Notes: generated by a model from the letters alone, not told the origin. Counted from the stretch's first letter, positions 1 through 8,967 are shown. The stretch is DNA of 34,150 bases from Halobellus litoreus (GCF_024464595.1 NZ_JANHAW010000006.1:1-34150), one strand, 5' to 3'. Numbers and translations are program-made.

Positions 1-179
1 CACTTTGTATCACTGGTATTACAATAGCTGTCTGAGGAGATAACCGTGCCGCTAGTGCCGCCACTCGCCAATCATACTGTCCTCGTCCCTGTCCAGATGA
101 TCCAGATGAGCTCGTCATATTGCCCGGTAGTCGAGAAACAAAATTGTCCGCAGCCGACCAGGTGTGTCTGGGCTGTGGA

Positions 180-758
180 CTACCTGATCGGATTCCGACC
201 GAGCACTGTCGAAATCCTGGCGAGCACGCTCAAGAGGGGGCGCTGCAGCCACCATGGGACCACCGCGAGACGCACGTCCGCCCGGTATTGGGATAGCACC
301 GCCGCCACCGCGAGTAAGTCCGGTTCCCTGCCTGCACTGGCTTCATAGAGCGCCCGAATCGCGGCTTCGAATTCGCCTGGCGGGCGTAGCGTCGTCCGAA
401 CGACAAGCGTGTCGGTGCCGCTGTTCCGGATACTATGGGCCTCGCCGATCTCGATAGTCAGCGACTCGCCAGGAAGCAGCGTGTAGGTTTCGCCGCGTAC
501 CGTTAAGTCGGCCCGACTTGCTATGACCTCCGAGTGAGCCTCCGCTCGCGGGTGAAGACGGGCGGGCCCACTGTCTATTCCCGGTGGAAGAAGACCTTCC
601 ATCAGCAAGTACGCGCCCTGTTCGTCAACCCGGTGTTCAAGGAACGTGATAGACGCGCCCGTCGACACGTCCTCAATGGTATTCGGATACCCAGGTAGAT
701 CGTCGCTCCTAGATCCATCTGGTGCCATCGACTGTTGCGTATCTGCCCGAGATTCCAT
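180..758 (-). CDS. cupin-domain protein
   Basis: The protein has a single cupin beta-barrel. The stretch after PNTIEDVSTG has the usual order: strand, LHPRAEAHSEV metal-site-like segment, then a G-rich turn (LLPGESLTIEIGEAHSIRN) with a second histidine. The last 70 residues are helical and hydrophobic (VVPWWLQRPLLSVLARI), outside the cupin fold. Cupins of this layout are small-molecule binding or enzyme domains; the substrate cannot be told. The start is uncertain. In-frame ATGs lie at 800, 758 and 725, and conserved-looking sequence begins only after 725, so 758 is a compromise. It is divergent from the DUF4386 gene and lies in the lower-GC part of the window. Confidence 0.7.
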   Translation of the reverse strand: MESRADTQQSMAPDGSRSDDLPGYPNTIEDVSTGASITFLEHRVDEQGAYLLMEGLLPPGIDSGPARLHPRAEAHSEVIASRADLTVRGETYTLLPGESLTIEIGEAHSIRNSGTDTLVVRTTLRPPGEFEAAIRALYEASAGREPDLLAVAAVLSQYRADVRLAVVPWWLQRPLLSVLARISTVLGRNPIR

Positions 759-1080
759 CCGGTCTAGTAGCACTCCGGCAAGCCTAACCATTCCGCACAT
801 TCTGTCCCATACGTACTCATCTCAGTCCGTTTGATTTGGACGAGTCGCTCATTAGCGTCGTAACAAGTACCCGGAACCGACGATGGTAGCAACAAATCTC
901 TACCCGACGGTTATGCATATCTAATGCAACTACCAGCTGACACAAACGGTTATATCGTCTCACATCCTCCATCTCTAGCGATCCTTAGTAGACACACACA
1001 GTTGATTGGACTGCGATTCTCGTCATATCGCCACCCCAGTATCTGGTGTCGCTCAGGTAGGATTCCAAGAGGTACACCTA
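759..1080. other. intergenic region between divergent genes
   Basis: This is AT-richer than the flanking genes and must hold the promoters of the cupin gene (leftward) and the DUF4386 gene (rightward). Short open frames here show no coding signal. A ribosome-binding-site-like GAGGT at 1068-1072 precedes the ATG at 1081, and it lies inside a short inverted repeat (AGGT-AC-ACCT). No clear TATA box could be assigned. Confidence 0.5.
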
Positions 1081-1845
1081 ATGGCAACTACAACCGCAGA
1101 GCCCGTCGGTGTCGAGCAGACGCCGAACAAACGACCGATCTCAACCAAGACGATAGCCCGAATAACCGGGCTTCTCTATCTACTGATCTTCGTCACTGCT
1201 GGCTTCAGCGAGGGGTTCGTTCGCGCCTCGCTCATCGTCCCGGGCGATGCGACAGCGACTGCCGCAAACATCGTCGCTGCTGAGCAACTGTTTCGGCTCG
1301 GTATCGTCAGCGACTTGATCGCCTTTTCAGCTGACGCTGTCGTGGCTGTCCTGCTCTACATCCTCCTCAAGCCGGTGAGCCGAACGCTCGCACTGCTGGC
1401 CGCATCCTTACGCCTGATTGCCCACCCGGCGATAGCGAGCATCAATATGCTCAACCAGTACATGGCACTCCAGCTGCTGCGCGGGGAGGAGTACTTGACC
1501 GTCTTCAGTCCCGAACAAATTGACGCGCTCGTCTTGCTCTTCCTCACCGCACACGCATACGGCTACCTGATCGGTGGGATATTCTTCGGACTGCACCTCA
1601 TCGTCTTGGGATACCTGCTCTATAGATCCAGCCTGTTTCCAGCGATTCTCGGTGCGTTGGTAGCACTCGCGGCAGTCGGGTACCTGACGGAGAGCTTCAC
1701 ATTCTTCCTCGTCCCCGCCTACGAACCGGTCGCCGCCACGATTGTCATCGTGACTGCCGTCGTCGGTGAAATCGCGCTCGCCCTGTACCTCGTGGTCAAG
1801 GGCGTCAGGACGGAGCGGCCAGCTACCCAGGAGGCTGTCCAATGA
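1081..1845 (+). CDS. DUF4386-family integral membrane protein
   Basis: The product is 254 residues with about six hydrophobic segments. The first is ITGLLYLLIFVTAGFSEGF near residues 28-46, followed by blocks around DLIAFSADAVVAVLLYILL, a central pair and a C-terminal pair. The N-terminal GLLYL-x-x-F-x-T-AGFSE and the later LLRGEEYL and GYLIGGIFFGLHL patterns fit the DUF4386 family, which has no known biochemical role. The ATG at 1081 is chosen because a GAGGT sequence lies 8 nt before it; an upstream in-frame ATG at 1006 would add a non-hydrophobic, unlikely tail. The stop overlaps the next start by 4 nt (ATGA), so the two are probably co-translated. Confidence 0.8.
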   Translation: MATTTAEPVGVEQTPNKRPISTKTIARITGLLYLLIFVTAGFSEGFVRASLIVPGDATATAANIVAAEQLFRLGIVSDLIAFSADAVVAVLLYILLKPVSRTLALLAASLRLIAHPAIASINMLNQYMALQLLRGEEYLTVFSPEQIDALVLLFLTAHAYGYLIGGIFFGLHLIVLGYLLYRSSLFPAILGALVALAAVGYLTESFTFFLVPAYEPVAATIVIVTAVVGEIALALYLVVKGVRTERPATQEAVQ

Positions 1846-2873
1846 CGACCGCGAAACAGCGGCCCGAATCGCCCCACTCGACGACCGGTCACAAACCGAC
1901 CACGATGATGGCGGTCGTCTACTCGGAATACGGAGGCCCTGAGGTGCTCCGAGTGGACGAGGTGGAACTGCCCACGCCGGGCGACGATGATGTCCTGGTT
2001 CGCGTGATGGCTCGATCCGTTAACGCTGGTGACTGGCACCTGCTACGCGGAACGCCGTTCCTCGTCCGCCTCGTGTACGGCGGCTACCGCAAACCGAAGT
2101 TCCCCATCCTGGGCGTCGACGTCGTGGGACGGGTCGAAGCAGTCGGCAAGAACGTCGCTGACTTCCAGTCGGGTGACGAAGTCGTCGCCGATCTCTCCAA
2201 GAACGGGTTTGGCGGGTTCGCAGAGTACGTCAGTGTCCCGGCCAGCGCTATCGTACACAAGCCGGCCCCGGTCTCGTTCGAAGCGGCAGCGGCGACCCCA
2301 ACTGCAGGTGTTGCCGCCCTACAGGCGCTCCGGGGTGTCGGGAAGCTCCAATCGGGTGAAGCCGTCCTCGTCAACGGTGCGTCGGGAGGTGTGGGAACCT
2401 TCGCCGTGCAGATCGCCAAGTTCCTCGGCGCAGAGGTCACAGCGGTGTGTAGCACAGCGAAGATGAAGACTGTCCGCGCTATCGGGGCGGACCACGTCAT
2501 CGATTACACGCAGGAGGATGTCACCGAACGCGAGGCAGAATACGACCTCATCCTGGACGCGGCAGGGACCCATTCAATGCGAGCGTACGCACGCGTCCTT
2601 CGCCCGACGGGACGGTACGTCTTCGTTGGAGGACCCACGCGACGATTCGTGACCGCACTCCTCGCGGGCCCAATGCTCTCTATGACGGGCGAACAACGGT
2701 TCCGTACCTTCATGCTCAACCCCGCCCAGGACGATTTAGCATTCGTGATGGGGCTCCTCGAATCCGGTGATGTTGAGCCCGTTATCGACCGACAGTATCA
2801 CTTGGACGAGATACCAGCAGCCATTCAGTATCTTGAAGCAGGTCGTGCTACTGGTAAAGTCGTCATCGTGTAG
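1842..2873 (+). CDS. zinc-less medium-chain dehydrogenase/reductase, quinone reductase-like
   Basis: The 343-residue protein matches the NAD(P)H:quinone oxidoreductase branch of the MDR superfamily. It has the GroES-like N-terminal fold (YGGPEVLRVDEVELPTPGDDDVLV), SVNAGDWHLLRG, and the Rossmann nucleotide loop VNGASGGVGTFAVQIAK around residue 178. The cysteine/histidine set of zinc alcohol dehydrogenases is absent. The family reduces quinones or activated alkenes with NADPH, but the substrate is not readable here. Its start overlaps the DUF4386 stop by 4 nt. The first 20 or so residues before MMAVVYSEYGG are an acidic or polar extension; ATGs at 21-22 are alternative starts. Confidence 0.85.
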   Translation: MTTAKQRPESPHSTTGHKPTTMMAVVYSEYGGPEVLRVDEVELPTPGDDDVLVRVMARSVNAGDWHLLRGTPFLVRLVYGGYRKPKFPILGVDVVGRVEAVGKNVADFQSGDEVVADLSKNGFGGFAEYVSVPASAIVHKPAPVSFEAAAATPTAGVAALQALRGVGKLQSGEAVLVNGASGGVGTFAVQIAKFLGAEVTAVCSTAKMKTVRAIGADHVIDYTQEDVTEREAEYDLILDAAGTHSMRAYARVLRPTGRYVFVGGPTRRFVTALLAGPMLSMTGEQRFRTFMLNPAQDDLAFVMGLLESGDVEPVIDRQYHLDEIPAAIQYLEAGRATGKVVIV

Positions 2874-3180
2874 AAATTCGAGATATACGTAATAATTATC
2901 TCTGATGAGTTCGGAAATGAAACCGACTAGGAGAGCCGTTTAGATGCCAACAGAAACCGAGGTTGACAAACCCCTGAACCTCAGAGTCGATTACTGCATT
3001 GCGTGCATACAGAGCGCACGTCAGCTACTGTCGCTATGGCTTATCCGTTGAGCGATACCGGGTTCGTCAGCCTGAAAGCGGTCGCGCTTCTGTTCCTCCA
3101 GTCAGTTGTTCTCGGCCGAAGTAGCGGCCGTCTGGTGCCAATTCGTGAGGGCCAACCGGTCGCCTACTGTCGGTTGGTCT
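2874..3180. other. intergenic region, no gene recognised
   Basis: This lies between two convergent genes. Short frames are open on the plus strand but have no coding bias or family likeness. A 6-bp inverted repeat (GAGGTT at 2959-2964, AACCTC at 2977-2982) is present and is too short to interpret. The composition resembles decayed DNA in the lower-GC part of the window. Confidence 0.4.
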
Positions 3181-3750
3181 TCAGGCTGCTTCGACCGCCT
3201 CGCCTATTCGCTCCTCAACGAACACAGCGAACTCACCGGCAAACGACGCGACCGATTCCCAGTCGGTGAGTTCGGCGTCTCCTGCCTCATCCATCTCGAA
3301 TTCCTGGTTTCTCACGATGAATTTCAGCAGCGCTCGCTTGAGAAAGCCGTACTCTGAGAAGCGTAGCGCGCCGCCGAAGAGAGCGATTCTGTCGGGCTGC
3401 CAGTTCGTGTCGTCGATAAACTTGTCGAGATATCCCGTCGCCTCCGCGAGCCCCTCTTCATTCTTCGCTCCGGACGCACCGGAGACTTGGAAGAATCCGT
3501 TCGGCTTTCTCACCAGTACGTCGCGGTTCGTTTTGACCCACCTCCGAACTGACTTCTGTTGTCTCCCATAGTGGACTGACGCGCCGACCAAGACGGCGTC
3601 AAACTCGTCGAGATTGAGTTCGGAATCGATATCTATGACGTTCACCGTCGTCGCCTCGTGGCCGCGGGCTCTGAATTCCGCCGTGATGCTGTCGGCTATC
3701 TTCGCGGTCTGTCCCTCGCCAGTTCCAAACACAGTAATGATAGTGGCCAT
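3181..3750 (-). CDS. flavodoxin-domain protein, HemG/protoporphyrinogen IX dehydrogenase-like
   Basis: The 189-residue product begins with a flavodoxin fold: a first beta strand (TIITVFGTGEGQTAKIA) whose TGEGQT loop would bind FMN phosphate. It continues with DAVLVGASVHYGR and FGGALRFSEYGFLKRALLKFIV. The ASVHYGR and GFLKRALLKFI patterns resemble menaquinone-dependent protoporphyrinogen oxidase (HemG) and its archaeal relatives. The role may be haem-pathway oxidation or general electron transfer; no haem genes are nearby to decide. The start at 3750 is preferred over 3777 because it begins directly at the first strand and places the upstream TATA-like box at a leaderless distance. Confidence 0.8.
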   Translation of the reverse strand: MATIITVFGTGEGQTAKIADSITAEFRARGHEATTVNVIDIDSELNLDEFDAVLVGASVHYGRQQKSVRRWVKTNRDVLVRKPNGFFQVSGASGAKNEEGLAEATGYLDKFIDDTNWQPDRIALFGGALRFSEYGFLKRALLKFIVRNQEFEMDEAGDAELTDWESVASFAGEFAVFVEERIGEAVEAA

Positions 3751-4074
3751 ACCTGCAATAACGTCGTCATCAATCAAATACTAGCTCCAGATTCTCGTGG
3801 CCAAACAACCTGTCACTGATGCTCTACGCTGCGTAATTATTCTGATTTTTTATCGAGCGGAACTCTACAGTGGATCCTCTCACTCACTTCATCCTCTGTA
3901 CGCAGCAGTAGCTCGACAAAATACTCGGAGTCTGCCAGGAGGACGCGACCGACTCAGCACGCGTACTACACGACCATTCCCGGTGAGCAAAGCCGTGACC
4001 TCGTCCGTAATAGTGAGGAAATGGGACACGAGAAAAGAGAGTTCGTAAGAAACGGGTACCTCCGAAAGACCACA
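3751..4074. other. intergenic region, promoter only
   Basis: This holds the promoter of the flavodoxin gene at its left end and the 3' side of the YdeI-family gene at its right end. Short frames on both strands look non-coding. No repeats or RNA genes were seen. Confidence 0.4.
3772..3781 (-). promoter_or_regulatory. TATA-like box for flavodoxin gene
   Basis: Read on the minus strand this is GTATTTGATT, centred about 27 bp before the ATG at 3750. That spacing fits a leaderless or nearly leaderless haloarchaeal transcript. Confidence 0.4.
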
Positions 4075-4659
4075 TCACAGCCGCCGCTTGTTGTTCCCAT
4101 CGTATGCTCGGAGGTCCTGCGCCGCGAGTTTGACCGTTCGCTCGATCCGCTTTTGCCTGGTCTCGTCCGTCTTAGCCTCCTCGACGGCCGCGATGAAAGC
4201 ATACTGGTCCGTATTCGAGAAGTTCTGGAAGTTCTCCCAGGCGGTTTCGTCCGCACACAGCGCTGCCTCAAGTTCGGCCGGGACTTTGTGGTCGTCCCCG
4301 AGGCGATAGGCAGCCGCCCACTCGCCCGTTTCCTTCGCCACTTCGACGAGTTCCATTCCGGCCGGGGTCATCTTTCCCGCCTGGATCATCGCGCCGACCC
4401 GCTCCTTGTTCGCCTTCGACCACTTGCTGTCGGGGCTCCTGGGCGTGAACCGACGGGTGTACGTCTCATCGTTGATGCCTTTGACCAGGCCATCGACCCA
4501 CCCGAAGCAGAGCGCTTCCTCAACTGACTCGTCGTAGTCGATACCGACTCGCTCGGCATCGGCCTTGTAGTAGCCGACCCACAGCTCCTCTGCCGTGTCG
4601 TGGTGCTCTTCTAGCCAGGTACGGAACCCGTTCTGAGACTCGAAGAACAGTGGGTCCAT
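4075..4659 (-). CDS. YdeI/OmpD-associated family protein
   Basis: The 194-residue protein matches the YdeI/OmpD-associated family along its whole length. It shows the N-terminal FRTWLEEHHDTAEELWVGYYK, the family-typical EALCFGWVDGLVKGINDETYTRRFTPR, and WSKANKERVGAMIQAGKMTPAGM. The C-terminal helix has FSNTDQYAFIAAVEEAKTDETRQKRIERTV. Members have been linked to bacteriocin or polymyxin tolerance in bacteria, but the biochemical role is unknown and such a function in an archaeon is unproven. It ends in a basic tail (NNKRRL). It appears to be transcribed alone. Confidence 0.85.
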   Translation of the reverse strand: MDPLFFESQNGFRTWLEEHHDTAEELWVGYYKADAERVGIDYDESVEEALCFGWVDGLVKGINDETYTRRFTPRSPDSKWSKANKERVGAMIQAGKMTPAGMELVEVAKETGEWAAAYRLGDDHKVPAELEAALCADETAWENFQNFSNTDQYAFIAAVEEAKTDETRQKRIERTVKLAAQDLRAYDGNNKRRL

Positions 4660-5034
4660 ACAGTAAGAAAGGCATCATACATCAAGAACCCTACTCTTAA
4701 CGTGGGCGCTAATGGGGATTCATAGAGGATTCGTGGTGGGATAATGTCTACAGTAACACCGTCGCTACTACTGACCGCCCCGAACACGTCTTGGCATAGC
4801 GACCTCCCGTGCTGAATTCGCGCTGTGTATTCAGCAGATCGCTCTCAACACAATCCTATTTTGACAGAAACTTCAGCGGTCAACTCGCACGTACTATAGA
4901 CCGGATGATTCGTTCACAATCCAGTGGAAACAACACCTTACGAGAGGCCCTACGACACCTTCGGATCTATATTAAAATTCGTCTCCCCCTCCCACAAAAA
5001 TAGTTATCAATCCAAATCAGCCACCAGGAGGTCG
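4660..5034. other. intergenic AT-rich region with an 8-bp inverted repeat
   Basis: This lies between the YdeI-family start and the integrase stop. A 64-codon plus-strand frame (4809-5003) shows no coding signal. An inverted repeat TGCTGAAT/ATTCAGCA (4810-4817 and 4829-4836) flanks an 11-nt loop. The stretch is AT-rich, ending with TATATTAAAA near 4970. An attachment site for the integrase could lie here but no tRNA fragment was recognised. Confidence 0.4.
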
Positions 5035-6045
5035 TTATACCTTATCGAGATATCTCCTCCGTTGTTCCATCTTCTCCTTCTGTGATCGTTGGTCGTAGTG
5101 CTGGTCGATGATATCCTTCGTTACGTTTGCCCGATCACTGACCGCGGTCTCTGGCACGTCACTTTGTAGGAAGTGCGTGATCGCTCCACGGCGAAACGGG
5201 TGCGGGCTGACGCTTGAAGGGCACTTTGACGAGGAATTCAACTCTGCCGCCTCGCAGTCGCTTTCGTCGCGGCCGTGAGGGCATTCCTGTCCGTACTTAC
5301 AGGGACGGGTTATCTGGTAGCAGTACGTCCGTATCGTCGCCTTGCCAACCCGCCCGTGATTCGTCGAGAGGAGTGGCTCCCGGCCATAGTCGTCGGTCAC
5401 ATCGGGCCGCTTCTCGCGGATCCAGTCGTCGAGCACGAGACAGACCTCGTTTGAGACGGCGATGATGCGCTCTCCCTGGCGCTTGTTTTTGAGTGGCGTG
5501 TCGGTTTCGGGCTGGTGCCGAAGCGTCAGCGATTGCTCTTCCGGATCGTAGTCTTCGATATCAAGGGCACGGACGGACCCCATCCGGAGCATCGTATGCC
5601 AGAGGAGCGTCACGGTCACGTGCCGGAGAGAGGCGTGTTCGTACCGCTTGAGATACGTCAGTATCGCCTCGGCGTCATCCGCCTCAAGCATCACGTCGCG
5701 GCTGTTCTCCTCCGGCGTGACATCCGGCGAACGGACCTTCTTGTGGAGGTCCTGCTCCACGGCATCGATCGACTCCAGCCACTTGATGAAGACGCGGAGC
5801 GTATCCATCTGTGTCTTCTCGCTCACCTTCGTAAGGTCGCCGACGTTACGCCGCCAGAGCCTGAATTCCTGGAGCTTCCGGCCGGTCAGATTGTTTAGAT
5901 TCTCTATGTTGCGTTCTTCACACCAGTCAAGGAGGAAGCCTAAACGCGATCTGTGGGCGGCTAGCGTCGCGTCCGCAACCGATGTTTCTTTCTCTGCGAT
6001 GTACAGCTCGAACGCCGTGTCGGGATCGATTGGTTCGAGTTTCAT
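5035..6045 (-). CDS. tyrosine recombinase/integrase (haloarchaeal phage-integrase type)
   Basis: The 336-residue protein has an N-terminal SAM-like core-binding domain (about residues 8-105) and a C-terminal catalytic domain. Visible catalytic residues are R154 (MLRMGSVRALD), lysine in KNKRQGE (187-189), H282-x-x-R285 (SPHPFRRGAITH) and the nucleophile Y317 in DQHYD. The usual second histidine before the tyrosine is not obvious; the segment reads SDRANVTKDIIDQHYD. A cluster of cysteines (242, 249, 255, 264, 275) sits in an insertion before the HxxR box and could bind zinc. The ATG at 6045 is chosen because the core-binding domain starts right after it; the frame extends to 6105. It integrates or excises DNA. 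No partner excisionase was seen. Confidence 0.88.
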   Translation of the reverse strand: MKLEPIDPDTAFELYIAEKETSVADATLAAHRSRLGFLLDWCEERNIENLNNLTGRKLQEFRLWRRNVGDLTKVSEKTQMDTLRVFIKWLESIDAVEQDLHKKVRSPDVTPEENSRDVMLEADDAEAILTYLKRYEHASLRHVTVTLLWHTMLRMGSVRALDIEDYDPEEQSLTLRHQPETDTPLKNKRQGERIIAVSNEVCLVLDDWIREKRPDVTDDYGREPLLSTNHGRVGKATIRTYCYQITRPCKYGQECPHGRDESDCEAAELNSSSKCPSSVSPHPFRRGAITHFLQSDVPETAVSDRANVTKDIIDQHYDQRSQKEKMEQRRRYLDKV

Positions 6046-6223
6046 AGCTCGATCTCGAACCGCCCGAAGGCGCGGCCTTTGGACACCCGCGCAGCGAATC
6101 ACCAATTATTCAGCACTGTCTGTTGTATCCCGTCGGGTCCGTTCGGTTTCTGAACGGAGTAGAGTCAAGGGACGGCGTAGACTCGGGTGAGTTGCCAGCG
6201 CTGATGGGCTCCGTCGTACCCAG

Positions 6224-6841
6224 TCATCGTCGTCTGACGCCAACGAAGTACGCTGGATTGCTACTCCAGCGACGCTCGAACACCGTCCGAACGGCGAAGA
6301 CGGTTTCCCACCCGTCGGCGGCCCGGAATCGAGTTCTGAGTTCGTCGACCGAGATCCCGTACACTTGCCGGTCGTCGCTCCGGGCGTCACCGAGGACGCA
6401 GTACAGACCGCCGCTCGGGACGACCGCCGCCAGGCCGTCGACGAAGCGATCCCGTTCGCGGTCACCGAGAACGTGGAACATCGCCGAATCGACGACCGTC
6501 CGGAACGAGAACCCGATCTCCCCGAGTCCGTCGAGGTTCAGCGCGTCCCAGACCAGAAAGAAGGCGGGGATCCGCCGCCAGCGCGCCTTCTCGGTGGCCT
6601 GCTGAACGGCGAGCCGCGAGAGGTCGATCCCGAGTACCTCGTACCCCTGTCGCGCGAGAAACAGCGAGAGTTCGCCGGTGCCGCAACCGACGTCGAGGAC
6701 CGGACCGCGGACGAGTCCGGCTTCGACGAGGTCCACGAAGGCCCGCTGCGGCCGGCCGATGTCCCAGTTCGGAACGCCGGCGTAGGCCGCGTCATACACG
6801 TGAGCGACGGGTCGATCGGATGGGGTCCGAGCCGTCGTCAT
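6224..6841 (-). CDS. class I SAM-dependent methyltransferase
   Basis: The 205-residue protein has a Rossmann methyltransferase core. Motif I is VLDVGCGTGELSLFLA (residues 48-63), which binds S-adenosylmethionine. Next come the acidic end of strand 2 (VLGIDLS) and the strand-4 region (FRTVVDSAMFHVLGD), then VVPSGGLYCVLGD as the post-motif strand. The N-terminal YDAAYAGVPNWDIGRPQRAF is typical of small-molecule and thiopurine-like methyltransferases of the Methyltransf_25 type. The substrate is not known. It lies downstream of the ABC exporter gene on the same strand with a 197-bp gap, so co-transcription is uncertain. This is the first gene to the right of the lower-GC segment. Confidence 0.85.
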   Translation of the reverse strand: MTTARTPSDRPVAHVYDAAYAGVPNWDIGRPQRAFVDLVEAGLVRGPVLDVGCGTGELSLFLARQGYEVLGIDLSRLAVQQATEKARWRRIPAFFLVWDALNLDGLGEIGFSFRTVVDSAMFHVLGDRERDRFVDGLAAVVPSGGLYCVLGDARSDDRQVYGISVDELRTRFRAADGWETVFAVRTVFERRWSSNPAYFVGVRRR

Positions 6842-7038
6842 CTACCCGTCACCCGCCGGAGATTCCATAGTGAACTGTTGGGGCAGCGGTCACGTAGTGA
6901 TTCCGCCGCGCGAACCGCCAGTGCTCCGGTCCCGGCAGTCGGGTTCGCGGAGGGAGTCCCGAGCGCGACCTCCGTCCGGAAGTCGTCGCCCCCGCAGCCG
7001 AGAACCTCCCGTCCGACGAGGAGCGGTCGCGGGGCGAC

Positions 7039-8967
7039 TCAGTACGGGCGGCGATCCGAGTCGTCTTCGTCGCGCTGCCGAACAGCGTCCTGCCGCCGAC
7101 GGGCCCGGTCGAGGAACTCCTGCGGGAGGGATTCGATGTCGCCGGCCTGTACGCGCCAGAAATTAGCGTAGAGGCCGTCCGCAGCGAGCAGTTCCTCGTG
7201 CGTCCCGCGTTCGACGAGTCGCCCGTCGTCCAAGACGAGGATTCGATCGGCCCGACGCACCGTCGAGAGGCGGTGGGCGATGACGAACGTCGTTCGATCG
7301 CGGGCGAACTCGGCGAGGCTCTGCTGGATGAGCGCCTCGGTCTCGGTGTCGACGTGGCTGGTGGCCTCGTCCAGAACGAGGATCTCGGGATCCTTGAGAA
7401 TCGTCCGGGCGAGGGCGAGGCGTTGTCGCTGCCCGCCCGAGAGTTTGACCCCGCGCTCGCCGACCAGCGTGTCGTACCCGTCGGGGAGAGCCTCGATGAA
7501 TTCGTGGGCCCGGGCGCGCCGAGCCGCCTCCCGCATTTCGTCGTCGCTGGCGTCGAAGCTGCCGTATCTGATGTTTTCGGCCACCGACCCGTAGAAGAGC
7601 GTCGGCTCTTGACTGACGTATCCGATGGCCCGTCGGAGGCCGTCGAGCCGTACGGTTCGGACGTCTCGGCCGTCGATGCGGATCGATCCCGCGTCGACGT
7701 CGTAGAGCCGCGGGAGGAGTTTCAGCAGGGTCGATTTGCCCGCGCCGGTGGGGCCGACGATCCCGACCGTTTCGCCGCCCGCGGCGGTGAAGGACACGTC
7801 CGAAATGATCTCGTCGTCGCCGTAGCCGAACGAGACGGCATCGTACTCGACGCGGCCGTCGACGACGCTGAGCGGGTCTGCGTCCGCTGCGTCGCGTATC
7901 GCTGGGTCCAACCGCAGCAGCCGCGCCACGCGAGTGCCGGCGGCCTTCGCCCGCTCGTAGTCGTCGACGACGCTGCCGAACTGGACAATCGGCCAGAGAT
8001 ACTGTTGTGCGTAGATGACGAACGTGACGAACGCGCCGGGCGTCAGAGCGGCGGTCAACCCGAACGGCGGGCCGGTGAGCACCCAGAGCCCACCCGCGAG
8101 GAACGTGATCGCAAATCCGACCCCGGCGATGATCGTCAGCCCCGGGAAGTACGTGATCTGGACTCTGACCGCGGCCAGGTTGGCGCCCAGGTAGTCCCGT
8201 GACGCGGCTTCGACACGCGCCTCCTCGTACGCCTCCGCGCGCTCGGTCTTGATCGCCTCGATGCCGCTGATGTTGTTTTCGAACCGGGCGTTCAGGTCGC
8301 TGATCTCCCCGCGGATCTGGAGATACCGCGGTTCGATCACGCGCGTGAACACGAGCGTGAAGACGGCCAAGAACGGAATCGGCAGGAGCGTCACGAGAGC
8401 CAGCGGCAGGTTCAGCGAGACGAGGATCGCGCCGATACCGGTGAACGTCGCGGTGATCCAGAAGATCGAGCTCAACCCGTCTTCGAGAAACGTCTCCAGC
8501 GCGTTGACGTCGTTGTTGAGAATGCTCATCAGCTCACCGGTCCGTTGACCGGTGAAGTACGCGAGATCGAGTCGCTGCATTCGGGCGTAGGCGTCGACCC
8601 GCAGTTCGTGTTGGATGCGCTGGGCGAAGACGCTCCACCCCCAGTCCTCGAACCACGACGCGACCGCGCCGAGAAGCGTCGCCGCGAGCAACAGGCCGAT
8701 CGAGAACCAGAGTTGCTCCGCGGGCGAAGCCGGAATCCACGCCGACGGGACTCCGGGGAGCCGATACGGCCGTTGGTCGAGAAAGATCGCGTCGACGGCG
8801 AGGCCGATGACGAAGGCGGGGATCAGCCCGAGAGCTCGCCCGATGATCGTATTGCCGGCCCCGAGTAGCGCGAATCGGAGGTTTCCCCGGCCGTATCGGC
8901 CGTAGAGCTCCCACACGGGATTTCTCGTCGCAGCGGGAGCGAGATCCTCCCCGGCGTCGCTCGCCAT
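7039..8967 (-). CDS. ABC exporter, fused membrane and ATPase domains
   Basis: This is a half-size exporter of about 642 residues. The N-terminal half has about six transmembrane helices (ALGLIPAFVIGLAVDAIFL, LWFSIGLLLAATLLGAVASW and others) with the coupling helix RMQRLDLAYFTGQRTGELMS. The C-terminal ATPase has Walker A GPTGAGKST, Q-loop SQEPTLF, signature LSGGQRQR, Walker B ILVLDEATSHVD and H-loop IAHRLST. Such proteins dimerise and export lipids, drugs or peptides; the cargo is not readable. ATGs at 8976 and 8967 are both plausible; the frame continues to 9081 without family-like sequence. A charged tail (RARRRQDAVRQRDEDDSDRR) ends the protein. The histidine kinase gene lies 124 bp upstream on the same strand. 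Confidence 0.9.
   Translation of the reverse strand: MASDAGEDLAPAATRNPVWELYGRYGRGNLRFALLGAGNTIIGRALGLIPAFVIGLAVDAIFLDQRPYRLPGVPSAWIPASPAEQLWFSIGLLLAATLLGAVASWFEDWGWSVFAQRIQHELRVDAYARMQRLDLAYFTGQRTGELMSILNNDVNALETFLEDGLSSIFWITATFTGIGAILVSLNLPLALVTLLPIPFLAVFTLVFTRVIEPRYLQIRGEISDLNARFENNISGIEAIKTERAEAYEEARVEAASRDYLGANLAAVRVQITYFPGLTIIAGVGFAITFLAGGLWVLTGPPFGLTAALTPGAFVTFVIYAQQYLWPIVQFGSVVDDYERAKAAGTRVARLLRLDPAIRDAADADPLSVVDGRVEYDAVSFGYGDDEIISDVSFTAAGGETVGIVGPTGAGKSTLLKLLPRLYDVDAGSIRIDGRDVRTVRLDGLRRAIGYVSQEPTLFYGSVAENIRYGSFDASDDEMREAARRARAHEFIEALPDGYDTLVGERGVKLSGGQRQRLALARTILKDPEILVLDEATSHVDTETEALIQQSLAEFARDRTTFVIAHRLSTVRRADRILVLDDGRLVERGTHEELLAADGLYANFWRVQAGDIESLPQEFLDRARRRQDAVRQRDEDDSDRRPY

Noticed and set aside
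4809-5003. 64-codon frame before the integrase stop
   Set aside because: AT-rich, no coding bias, no promoter or family features.
7198-8202. 334-codon plus-strand frame
   Set aside because: It is antisense to the ABC exporter ATPase and has no domain of its own.
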